Shown here in pieces: positions 24,291-32,582 of a DNA stretch of 50,274 bases (the first letter of the stretch is position 1; each line of letters begins with the position of its first letter). A program made the position numbers and the translations under genes. The notes under the pieces were generated by a model. It ran no database searches, was not told the DNA's origin, and saw only the letters and a program-made list of their open reading frames with translations. This DNA is from Acidimicrobiales bacterium (GTDB lineage Bacteria > Actinomycetota > Acidimicrobiia > Acidimicrobiales > CADCSY01), in assembly GCA_035512495.1 (NCBI GenBank), contig DATKDW010000023.1:1-50274 (forward strand), in the 5' to 3' direction.

Positions 24291-25369
24291 ACACCGGCGC
24301 CGTGCACCAGTTCGTGCCCGCCCTCGAGCGGGGGGCGGTGGGCGGTCACCTCCTCGAGGTGCGCCACCTGGCCCGGGAGCTCGGCCTCCGCTCCGAAGCC
24401 TTTGCCGAACACGTGCGGCCCGAGATGGCGTCGGTGGGCCACTCCTTCACCGACTACGGCGGGCGGGTCCCGGCACGGCCCGACGACGTCCTGCTCTACC
24501 ACAGCGCCATCGGCTCGAGCGTGGCCGACTTCGTGCTCCAGCGGCCCGAGCGACTCGCCGTCGACTACCACAACATCACCCCCGAGCGGTTCTTCTCGGC
24601 GTGGGAGCCGTCGGTCACCTACGGCCTCAGCTGGGGCCGGTCGCAGCTGGCATCGCTGGCGGCGAGGGCCGAGCTGGGCATCGCCGACAGCGCCCACAAC
24701 GAGTCCGAGCTCCGCGCCCTGCGGTACCGCCGGACCACGGTGGTCCCGATCCTGCTCGACCTCGAGACCTTCGACGTCGAGGCCGATCCGCGCACCCTCG
24801 AAGAGCTGAGCGACGGTGGTGGCGCGGCCTGGCTGTTCGTGGGCCGGGTGGCGCCCAACAAGTGCCACCACGACATCATCAAGGCCTTCGCCGTCCACCG
24901 GCGCACCTACGACCCCGCTGCCACCCTGCGCCTGGTGGGTGCCTCGTCGTCCGACACCTACGTCGAGTCCCTGCGGGACTACGTCGCCGCCCTCCAGCTC
25001 GACGACGCCGTCCTCATCACCGGGGCGGTGTCGCCCGCCGAGCTGTCGGCCCACTACCGGGCGGCCGACGTGTTCGTGTGCCTCTCCGAGCACGAGGGGT
25101 TCTGCGTGCCGCTCCTCGAAGCCATGCACCACGGACTGCCGATCGTGGCGTACGCGTCGACCGCCGTGCCCGAGACCCTCGGGGGCGCCGGGCTGTGCCT
25201 GGAGGCCAAGGGCGCCGAGCTGGTCGCCGCCGCCGTCGACCGGGTGGTCCGCGACGGCGAGCTCCGCTGTGGACTCGTTGCCGCCGGTCGGGCCCGCCTG
25301 GCCGACTTCGACCTTCGGGTCACCAGGGCGCGGATGACAGCCGCCCTCGAGTCGCTGGTCGGCGCATGA
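24287..25369 (+). CDS. GT4 family glycosyltransferase, tandem copy B
   Basis: 360 residues, exactly the length of copy A. AVHQFVPALERGAVGGHLLEVRHLA, DVLLYHSAIGSSVADFV, AVDYHNITPERFFSAWEP, WLFVGRVAPNKCHHDIIKAF, RLVGASSSDTYV and LSEHEGFCVPLLEAMHHG. Divergence is greater in the N-terminal acceptor half than in the C-terminal donor half, as expected if the two add the same sugar to different acceptors. GTG 24287 overlaps the stop of copy A; its TGA overlaps the ATG of the next transferase. Confidence 0.88.
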   Translation: MNTGAVHQFVPALERGAVGGHLLEVRHLARELGLRSEAFAEHVRPEMASVGHSFTDYGGRVPARPDDVLLYHSAIGSSVADFVLQRPERLAVDYHNITPERFFSAWEPSVTYGLSWGRSQLASLAARAELGIADSAHNESELRALRYRRTTVVPILLDLETFDVEADPRTLEELSDGGGAAWLFVGRVAPNKCHHDIIKAFAVHRRTYDPAATLRLVGASSSDTYVESLRDYVAALQLDDAVLITGAVSPAELSAHYRAADVFVCLSEHEGFCVPLLEAMHHGLPIVAYASTAVPETLGGAGLCLEAKGAELVAAAVDRVVRDGELRCGLVAAGRARLADFDLRVTRARMTAALESLVGA

Positions 25370-26544
25370 GGGTCGACTTCGTCGTCCCCCGCTACGGCCT
25401 CGAGGTGGTGGGCGGCGCCGAGTACGGCGCCCGCATGCTGGCCGAGCGCCTGGTCGAGCTCCGGGGCTGGGACGTCCAGGTGCTCACCACCTGCGCCGTC
25501 AGCAGCGACACCTGGGCCGACGAGTACGAGGACGGGACCACCGACATCAACGGCGTCACGGTCCGCCGGTTCCGGTCGCTGGCCGGGCGCGACCCGGGCT
25601 TCGACCGCTGGTCCGATCGGGTGCTGGCCGACCCGAGGCGAGCTGCGCCCCGCGACCAGGAGCGCTGGATCGAGCTGCAGGGGCCGGTCAACCCCGACGT
25701 CATCGAGGCTGCCCGACGGTCGGACGCAGGGGCGATCGTCTTCTACCCCTACCTGTTCTACCCGACGGTGCACGGCGTCCCGGCGGTGGGCCGGCGGGCG
25801 GTCCTCCAGGCGGCGGCGCACGACGAGGCACCGCTGCGGCTCCCGCTGTTCCGCCCGGTCTTCACCGCCGCCGCGGGCCTGGTGTTCCACACCTTCGGCG
25901 AACAGGACCTGGTGCAGCGGCTCTTCCCCGTCGCCGCCACCCGCCAGATCGTGCTGGGCCTCGGTGTGGAGGAGGGGCCCGGCGAGGCGGAGCCGGCGCG
26001 CGCCGCGCTCGGGATCGGCGACCGCCCCTACCTGGTCTGCGTCGGGCGGGTCGACGACGGCAAGGGCACCCGCATGCTCGTGGAGCTCTTCGCCGCCTAC
26101 AAGGCCCGCCGGCCCGGGCCGCTGGCGCTGGTGCTGGTCGGGCCGGTGATCGACGAGCCGCCCCGCCACCCCGACGTGATCGTCGCCGGTGGCGTCGACC
26201 AGGAGACCAAGTGGGGGGCCATCCGCGGGGCGGTGGCGCTGGTGAACCCGTCGGCCTACGAGTCGTTCTCCATCGTCCTCATCGAAGCGTGGACCGTCGG
26301 CGTCCCGGTCCTGGTCAACGCCCGGTGCGCCGCCACCCGGGAGCACTGTGAGCGGTCCGGTGGAGGGCTGTGGTTCGACGGCTACGCCGAGCTGGAGGTG
26401 ACCCTCGACCGCCTGCTCGCCGACCGGGACCTGCGGAGCAGCCTGGCGGCGAAGGGGCGCGCCTACGTCGACGGGAGCTTCCGCTGGCCGGTGCTCATCG
26501 AGCGCTACGCCACCTTCCTCGAAGGTGTTGCCGCCCACGGGTGA
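25366..26544 (+). CDS. GT4 family glycosyltransferase
   Basis: 392 residues, not closely related to its two neighbours. Begins RVDFVVPRYGLEVVGGAEYGARMLAERL, with DVQVLTTCAVSSDTWADEY and a long acceptor domain; then IVFYPYLFYPTVHG, VLQAAAHDEAPLRLPLF, VFHTFGEQDLV, YLVCVGRVDDGKGTRMLVELF and PSAYESFSIVLIEAWTVGVPVLVN. It lacks the middle Gly of EGFG but keeps both glutamates. ATG 25366 lies in an ATGA overlap, ending the run of wzm/wzt and transferase genes. Substrate unknown. Confidence 0.87.
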   Translation: MRVDFVVPRYGLEVVGGAEYGARMLAERLVELRGWDVQVLTTCAVSSDTWADEYEDGTTDINGVTVRRFRSLAGRDPGFDRWSDRVLADPRRAAPRDQERWIELQGPVNPDVIEAARRSDAGAIVFYPYLFYPTVHGVPAVGRRAVLQAAAHDEAPLRLPLFRPVFTAAAGLVFHTFGEQDLVQRLFPVAATRQIVLGLGVEEGPGEAEPARAALGIGDRPYLVCVGRVDDGKGTRMLVELFAAYKARRPGPLALVLVGPVIDEPPRHPDVIVAGGVDQETKWGAIRGAVALVNPSAYESFSIVLIEAWTVGVPVLVNARCAATREHCERSGGGLWFDGYAELEVTLDRLLADRDLRSSLAAKGRAYVDGSFRWPVLIERYATFLEGVAAHG

Positions 26545-26569
26545 CCGCTGGCCGTGACGGCGCGCAAAC

Positions 26570-26622
26570 TAGCCTCTCCGGGGACGGCGCCCGCAGGTGC
26601 TCGAACGCGTGTGCCAGGAGGG
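26570..26622 (+). promoter_or_regulatory. Promoter (TAGCCT) and strong Shine-Dalgarno of the amidase gene
   Basis: TAGCCT at 26570-26575 is a -10 candidate. AGGAGGG at 26616-26622 is the best ribosome site in the window, 5 bases before GTG 26628, and decides that start against upstream in-frame codons. Unlike many genes here this one appears to have a leader of about 45 bases. Confidence 0.5.
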
Positions 26623-26627
26623 CGGCG

Positions 26628-28088
26628 GTGGGACGGGACGAGCACGACGAGACAGGCAGGAGGGACGCCGGCCTGCTCGGCCGTCGCTCGCTGCTCGGTG
26701 GCGTCGTGGCAGGTGGCGCGCTGGCGCTGGTCGGCCCCGGGCCGCTACGCCCGTTCGCCCGCGCCTCGACCGTCAACGCCGTCCTCACCGGGCCGGTGGA
26801 GACCACCTCCGCCCCGCCCCTCCCGCGGATCATCACCCGGGCCGAGTGGGGGGCCGACGAGTCGCTCCGAAGCGGCAGCCGGAGCTTCGCCACCCTCCGC
26901 AAGGCCTTCGTGCACCACACCGACATCAAGACGGTGCCCGACCCGGCCGCCCACATGCGCGCCGTCTACCGGTTCCACACCGAGGGCAGGGGATGGTCCG
27001 ACATCGGCTACAACTTCGGCGTCGACGCCGCCGGGCGGATCTACGAGGGCCGGTGGGCCCGCGCCTACGCCACGGGCGAGCCCCACACCGGTGAGGACAC
27101 CGCCGGTCGTGGGGTCATCGGCGCTCATGCCGCCGGCTTCAACACCGGCTCGTTCGGCATCGCCCTCCTCGGCGACTTCCAAGGCGAGGGCCGGTCGCCG
27201 ACCGCCGATGCACGCCGCGCCATGGCCGACCTGATCGCCTGGAAGTTCGCCCGCAACGACCTCGACGCTCACGCCGACGACCCCTACGAGCTGCCCGACG
27301 GCTCGGGGACCGTGACGTTCCCCAACATCGCCGGCCACCGCGACGTCGGGCAGACCTCCTGTCCGGGCAGCGACATGTACCCGCTGATGCCGCAGCTGCG
27401 GGACCACGTCGCCGACCGGCTCCTCCGCGGGCTCGTCGGCTACCGCGTCCTCGGCAGCGACGGGTCGTTCTCGACCTTCGGGCGCACCCCGACCTTCGGC
27501 AGCACCGCCGACATCGGCGACCTGCCCCGGTCGGGGATCGACGGCCGGCCGGTGGGCGGGGCCGCCGGCACCGCCTCGGGGTTCGGTGCCTGGGTGGTCG
27601 GGCCCGACGGCGGCATCTACTCCTTCGGCGACGCCCGCTTCTTCGGCTCCATGGGCGGCACCCGCCTCAACAAGCCCATCGTGGGCATGGCCACCACGGT
27701 GACGGGCAACGGGTACTGGATGGTCGCCACCGACGGCGGGATCTTCAGCTTCGGCGACGCCCGCTTCTTCGGCAGCACCGGCAACATCGTGCTCTTCCAG
27801 CCGATCGTGGGGATGGCGGCGGCGCCGTCCGGCAACGGCTACTGGATGGTTGCCCGAGACGGCGGGGTCTTCGCCTTCGGTGTCGCTCCCTTCCTCGGCA
27901 ACCCCATCGGGCGCCCGGGCTTCACCGGTCCGGCGCGCTCCATCGCCGCCACGCCGTCGGGCCAGGGCTACTGGGTCCTCGACAGCGCCGGTCGCGTCCA
28001 CGCCTTCGGTGACGCCCCCGGCTTCGGTGGCGGGATCGTCGCCGGCGCCCGCCCGGCGGTCGACCTCGTGCCCATCGTCCGCCCGTGA
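26628..28088 (+). CDS. Tat-exported N-acetylmuramoyl-L-alanine amidase (PGRP-type) with five-repeat C-terminus
   Basis: 486 residues. The N-terminus has LGRRSLLGGVVAGGALALVG, a twin-arginine signal with its hydrophobic core. The Amidase_2/PGRP domain spans about 65-260: IITRAEWGAD, FVHHTDIKT (zinc His), SDIGYNFGVDAAGRIYEGR, GAHAAGFNTGSFGIALLGDF and AGHRDVGQTSCPG (zinc His and Cys/Asp region). It would cut the bond between MurNAc and the stem peptide outside the cell. Residues 271-486 hold five approximately 42-residue repeats (GYWMVATDGGIFSFGDA), shared with the next gene. Coupled to that gene by GTGA. Confidence 0.9.
   Translation: MGRDEHDETGRRDAGLLGRRSLLGGVVAGGALALVGPGPLRPFARASTVNAVLTGPVETTSAPPLPRIITRAEWGADESLRSGSRSFATLRKAFVHHTDIKTVPDPAAHMRAVYRFHTEGRGWSDIGYNFGVDAAGRIYEGRWARAYATGEPHTGEDTAGRGVIGAHAAGFNTGSFGIALLGDFQGEGRSPTADARRAMADLIAWKFARNDLDAHADDPYELPDGSGTVTFPNIAGHRDVGQTSCPGSDMYPLMPQLRDHVADRLLRGLVGYRVLGSDGSFSTFGRTPTFGSTADIGDLPRSGIDGRPVGGAAGTASGFGAWVVGPDGGIYSFGDARFFGSMGGTRLNKPIVGMATTVTGNGYWMVATDGGIFSFGDARFFGSTGNIVLFQPIVGMAAAPSGNGYWMVARDGGVFAFGVAPFLGNPIGRPGFTGPARSIAATPSGQGYWVLDSAGRVHAFGDAPGFGGGIVAGARPAVDLVPIVRP
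27438..28085 (+). repeat. Five protein repeats (amidase C-terminus), putative propeller
   Basis: Five units beginning GYRVL, GAWVV, GYWMV, GYWMV and GYWVL. The central units are 42 residues (126 bases) with DGGI(F/Y)(S)FGDA, FFGS and PIVGM at fixed positions. At DNA level the central units stay clearly alignable. Confidence 0.85.
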
Positions 28089-29962
28089 GCGATCGAGTCC
28101 GCTCCGTGCGCAACCACCTCTCCTCAGCTGGCCTCGCCGGACTCCTGCTCGCCGTCTTGCTGGTGGTGGCGCCGAGCGCGGCGAGCGCCGACCCGGTGGC
28201 CCACGACGACCCCGCGTTGGCCGGGGCCGCCGGTCGCCTCGTGGTGCGCCTCGACACGCCGGCAGGGCCGGCCGAGCGCGCCGCCGCTGCGGCACGCCTC
28301 GGCGGGCGGGCCGCCATGGTCGTGGCCGACGACACCTTCGTCGTCGAGCTCGACGCCGGGACGGTCGGTGCCAAGGTCCGACAGGCCCGCGCCGACCCGG
28401 GGGTGGTCTGGGCCGAGCCCGACTCGGTCTACCGCAGCGCCCGGCTGCCCGACGACGAGTGCTTCCCCGGCTGCGACCAGCTCACCCGGGGCCAGACCGA
28501 GCTCGGGTCCGTCGGGGCGCCCGATGCCTGGAACACGACCACGGGCTCGAGCAGCGTGGTGGTGGCGGTGCTCGACACGCCCGCCAACGTCGACCACCCC
28601 GACCTGAGCGGCAAGGTGGAGCGCGGCCCCGTCTTCACCGACCCCGGCCGCACGTGCTTCAACGCCACCGAGGCGAGCCACGGCACCGCCGTCGCCGGGC
28701 TGGTGGGCGCGCGCACCAACAACACCACGGGGATGTCCTCGCTCGGCTGGCGCACGTCGGTGGTGTCGGTGGGGGTCCTCGACAATTGCGGGGAGGGCCG
28801 GGCAAGCGAGATCGCCGCCGGGATCCGCTGGTCGGCCGACCACGGTGCCCGGGTCATCAACCTGTCGCTGGTGGGTGGAGCCAACAGTGCCCTCGACGAC
28901 GCCGTCACCTACGCCCGGGCCTCGGGTGTGCTCGTGGTGGCCGCTGCCGGCAACGAGGGTGGCACGACGCCGCGCTACCCGGCGGCCTACCCCGGTGTGG
29001 TGGGGGTCGGCGCCACCGACAACGCCGGCACCGCCATCGCCTCCTTCTCCAACACCGGCACCTGGGTCGAGGTGGTCGCCCCCGGTGTCGGCATCTTCTC
29101 CACCTCCACCCTCACCGGCGGCTACCACGTCTACGACGGCACCTCGTTCGCCTCCCCACTCGTGGCCGCCTCGGCCGCCCTCGTGCTGGCGCACCGGCCC
29201 GAGCTCGGCGCCGACGACCTGGCACGGCGCATCTCCTGGTCGGCGGTGCGCATCCCCGGCTCGGGGACGCGTGTGGCGTCGGGCCGCCTCGACGCCGCCG
29301 GAGCCCTCGTCGACCCGCCCGCGGCCTATCGCACGGCGGCCAGCGACGGCGCCGTCTACGCCCTCGGCGAGGCCTCGTATCGGGGAGCCGCCAACTCGGC
29401 GCCGCTGAACCGGCCGATCGTCGGCTCCGCGGTGACGCCCTCGCCCCAGGTCGGCGGCGCCGGCAAGGGCGGCGGCTACTGGCTCGTGGCCAGCGACGGT
29501 GGGATCTTCAACTTCGGCGACGCCGGCTTCTACGGGTCGACGGGGGCGAAGCAGCTGAACAAGCCGATCGTGGGGATGGCGCCGACGCCGACCGGCCGGG
29601 GGTACTGGCTGGTGGCCAGCGACGGTGGGATCTTCACCTTCGGCGACGCCGCGTTCTTCGGCAGCACCGGGAGCCTCACCCTGAACCAGCCGATCGTGGG
29701 GATGTCGGCCCACCGGGACAGCGGCTACTGGCTCGTGGCCAGCGACGGTGGCATCTTCACCTTCGGCAGCGCCCCCTTCCACGGCTCATCGGCGGGGCAG
29801 TTGCCGGCCCCGGTCGTGGGGATGTCGCCCACCCGCGCCGGTGACGGCTACTGGATCGCCACCAGCGCCGGTCACGTCACGGCCTACGGCGCTGCCCTCG
29901 ACGCCGGCGGGGCCGAGGGCATCGTCAACGCCCCCATCGTCGCCATCAGCGCCGCCTCGTAG
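28085..29962 (+). CDS. Secreted subtilisin-family (S8) serine protease with five-repeat C-terminus
   Basis: 625 residues. Signal peptide: LAGLLLAVLLVVAPSAASA, cleavage probably after ASA. A propeptide-like segment follows (LVVRLDTPAG...FVVELD...DPGVVWAEPD), then the catalytic domain about 140-400: Asp in VVVAVLDTPANVDHPDL, His in ASHGTAVAGLVGA, oxyanion Asn in VVAAAGNEGG and Ser in YDGTSFASPLVAAS. The Asp motif has DTPANVDHPDL in place of the usual DTGV. Residues 414-625 form five GYWLVASDGGIF-type repeats like those of the upstream amidase. GTG 28085 overlaps the amidase stop. Role probably wall or surface protein processing; target unknown. Confidence 0.92.
   Translation: MSDRVRSVRNHLSSAGLAGLLLAVLLVVAPSAASADPVAHDDPALAGAAGRLVVRLDTPAGPAERAAAAARLGGRAAMVVADDTFVVELDAGTVGAKVRQARADPGVVWAEPDSVYRSARLPDDECFPGCDQLTRGQTELGSVGAPDAWNTTTGSSSVVVAVLDTPANVDHPDLSGKVERGPVFTDPGRTCFNATEASHGTAVAGLVGARTNNTTGMSSLGWRTSVVSVGVLDNCGEGRASEIAAGIRWSADHGARVINLSLVGGANSALDDAVTYARASGVLVVAAAGNEGGTTPRYPAAYPGVVGVGATDNAGTAIASFSNTGTWVEVVAPGVGIFSTSTLTGGYHVYDGTSFASPLVAASAALVLAHRPELGADDLARRISWSAVRIPGSGTRVASGRLDAAGALVDPPAAYRTAASDGAVYALGEASYRGAANSAPLNRPIVGSAVTPSPQVGGAGKGGGYWLVASDGGIFNFGDAGFYGSTGAKQLNKPIVGMAPTPTGRGYWLVASDGGIFTFGDAAFFGSTGSLTLNQPIVGMSAHRDSGYWLVASDGGIFTFGSAPFHGSSAGQLPAPVVGMSPTRAGDGYWIATSAGHVTAYGAALDAGGAEGIVNAPIVAISAAS
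29324..29959 (+). repeat. Five protein repeats (protease C-terminus), putative propeller
   Basis: Units begin AYRTA, GYWLV, GYWLV, GYWLV and GYWIA, 41-42 residues each in the middle. The three central units share near-identical DNA around GGCTACTGGCT(C/G)GTGGCCAG, pointing to recent internal duplication or conversion. Confidence 0.85.
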
Positions 29963-30030
29963 TCGAGCGGCGGCGGGGCCCGTCGTCGATCGGAGCCTTG
30001 GCGCTTTCGGGGGGGTTGGTCGGGTCGCCG

Positions 30031-30036
30031 TAGCAT
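30031..30036 (+). promoter_or_regulatory. -10 box TAGCAT upstream of rmd
   Basis: TAGCAT followed after 8 bases by ATG 30045 (short leader ORF), not by the rmd start itself. The 114-base gap after the protease holds GC-rich sequence and this box. An in-frame ATG at 30035 overlaps the box and is unlikely to be used. Confidence 0.45.
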
Positions 30037-30044
30037 GGCTGCTC

Positions 30045-30080
30045 ATGCCTGCCGTGCCGACCGACCGACCCACCGCGTGA
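30045..30080 (+). CDS. Possible 11-codon leader peptide coupled to rmd
   Basis: ATG at 30045 reads MPAVPTDRPTA and stops at TGA 30078-30080, which overlaps the rmd GTG (30077) as GTGA. With TAGCAT 8 bases upstream, transcription would begin at this ATG, so the peptide would be translated from a leaderless message and ribosomes would be delivered to rmd by coupling. No Shine-Dalgarno is visible for rmd itself. Proline-rich content could slow ribosomes. This is inference from spacing only. Confidence 0.35.
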   Translation: MPAVPTDRPTA

Positions 30081-30982
30081 AGGCGCTCATCACCGGTGCC
30101 GGGGGGTTCGTCGGGGGCTACCTCACCGATCACCTCGAGGCCAGCGGCGACGAGGTGGTCGGCTCCGACTCCGAGGTCGACATCACCGACGGCGAGGCGA
30201 TCCGACGGCTGATCACCGGGGAAGCCCCCGATGTCGTGTACCACCTGGCCGCCGCCAGCCACGTTGGCAGCTCGTGGTCGGCACCCGTCGAGGTGCTGCG
30301 GGTCAACGCCGAGGGGACGCTCAACGTCCTCCTTGCGTGCAGCGAGGCCGAGGTCGACCGCGTGTTGGTGGTCGGCAGCGCCGAGGAGTACGGCCTGGTC
30401 GCGCCCGACCAGCTACCGCTGGCCGAGACGGCACCGCTGCGGCCGGTCAGCCCGTACGGAGCCTCCAAGGTGGCAGCGGAGCACCTCGCCCTCCAGGCCC
30501 ACCTCGGCCGGGGGCTCGGCACGATCATGGCCCGGCCGTTCAACCACCTCGGCCCCGGTCAGTCGGACCGGCTCGTGGCGTCGACCCTCGCCCACCAGGT
30601 CGCCCGCAACGAGGCCGACGGCACCGACGTGATCCTCGCCGGCGACCTCAGCCCCCGGCGCGACTTCACCGACGTCCGCGACGTCGTGCGCGCCTACCGG
30701 CTGCTGGTTGAGCGGGGCGAGCCGGGCGAGGTCTACAACGTGTGCTCGGGCGAGGACCTGCCGGTGCGCGAGGTGGCCGAGCAGCTCATCGGCCTGTCGG
30801 GCCGAGAGATGCGCATCGAGCTCGATCCCGAGCGCCTCCGTCCGGTCGACCTCCCCGCCCTCCGCGGCGACAACTCCAAGCTCCGGGCGGCCACCGGCTG
30901 GACGCCGGAGATCCCCCTCTCGAAGACGCTCACCGATCTCCTCGAGTGGTGGCGGGCGCGCGTGGCCGAGGGCGAGGGGTAG
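30077..30982 (+). CDS. rmd: GDP-6-deoxy-D-mannose (4-keto) reductase
   Basis: 301 residues, extended SDR: ALITGAGGFVGGYLTDHL, VDITDGEAI, VVYHLAAASHVGSSW, VVGSAEEYG (a marker of Rmd), VSPYGASKVAAEHLA (YxxxK), ARPFNHLGPGQSDRLV and RRDFTDVRDVVRAY. It would reduce GDP-4-keto-6-deoxymannose to GDP-D-rhamnose, the product of Gmd encoded just downstream on the other strand. GDP-fucose synthase is less likely because its motifs differ. GTG 30077 starts the conserved domain; longer readings include leader sequence. Confidence 0.88.
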   Translation: MKALITGAGGFVGGYLTDHLEASGDEVVGSDSEVDITDGEAIRRLITGEAPDVVYHLAAASHVGSSWSAPVEVLRVNAEGTLNVLLACSEAEVDRVLVVGSAEEYGLVAPDQLPLAETAPLRPVSPYGASKVAAEHLALQAHLGRGLGTIMARPFNHLGPGQSDRLVASTLAHQVARNEADGTDVILAGDLSPRRDFTDVRDVVRAYRLLVERGEPGEVYNVCSGEDLPVREVAEQLIGLSGREMRIELDPERLRPVDLPALRGDNSKLRAATGWTPEIPLSKTLTDLLEWWRARVAEGEG

Positions 30983-30999
30983 CCCCGCCGGCACTCAGG

Positions 31000-31052
31000 C
31001 GTTCTGGCACCAGAAGCGCGCTGGTGGACAGCGCGTTGCTGGTGCCAGAACG
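31000..31052. repeat. 53-base palindromic repeat, copy 4 of 4
   Basis: CGTTCTGGCACCAG (31000-31013), 25-base centre, CTGGTGCCAGAACG (31039-31052). Between the convergent ends of rmd (18 bases away) and gmd (11 bases away), the only copy placed where a two-way terminator would be expected. Confidence 0.9.
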
Positions 31053-31062
31053 AGTGGATGGC

Positions 31063-32570
<1,508 letters not shown>

Positions 32571-32582
32571 CCCGACGGTCCT

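Noticed and set aside
27438-29959. Repeat-rich ends of the amidase and protease as a CRISPR-like or tandem DNA array
   Set aside because: The period of about 126 bases is coding, with conservation at protein level and variable synonymous sites outside the core; no short repeat-spacer pattern.
11677-29997. Shared GGGGCCCGTCGTCGA at 11677 and 29975, both just after stop codons
   Set aside because: In 50 kb of such GC-rich sequence, 15-base matches are expected by chance; flanks do not align beyond a few bases, and only one copy can form a good hairpin.
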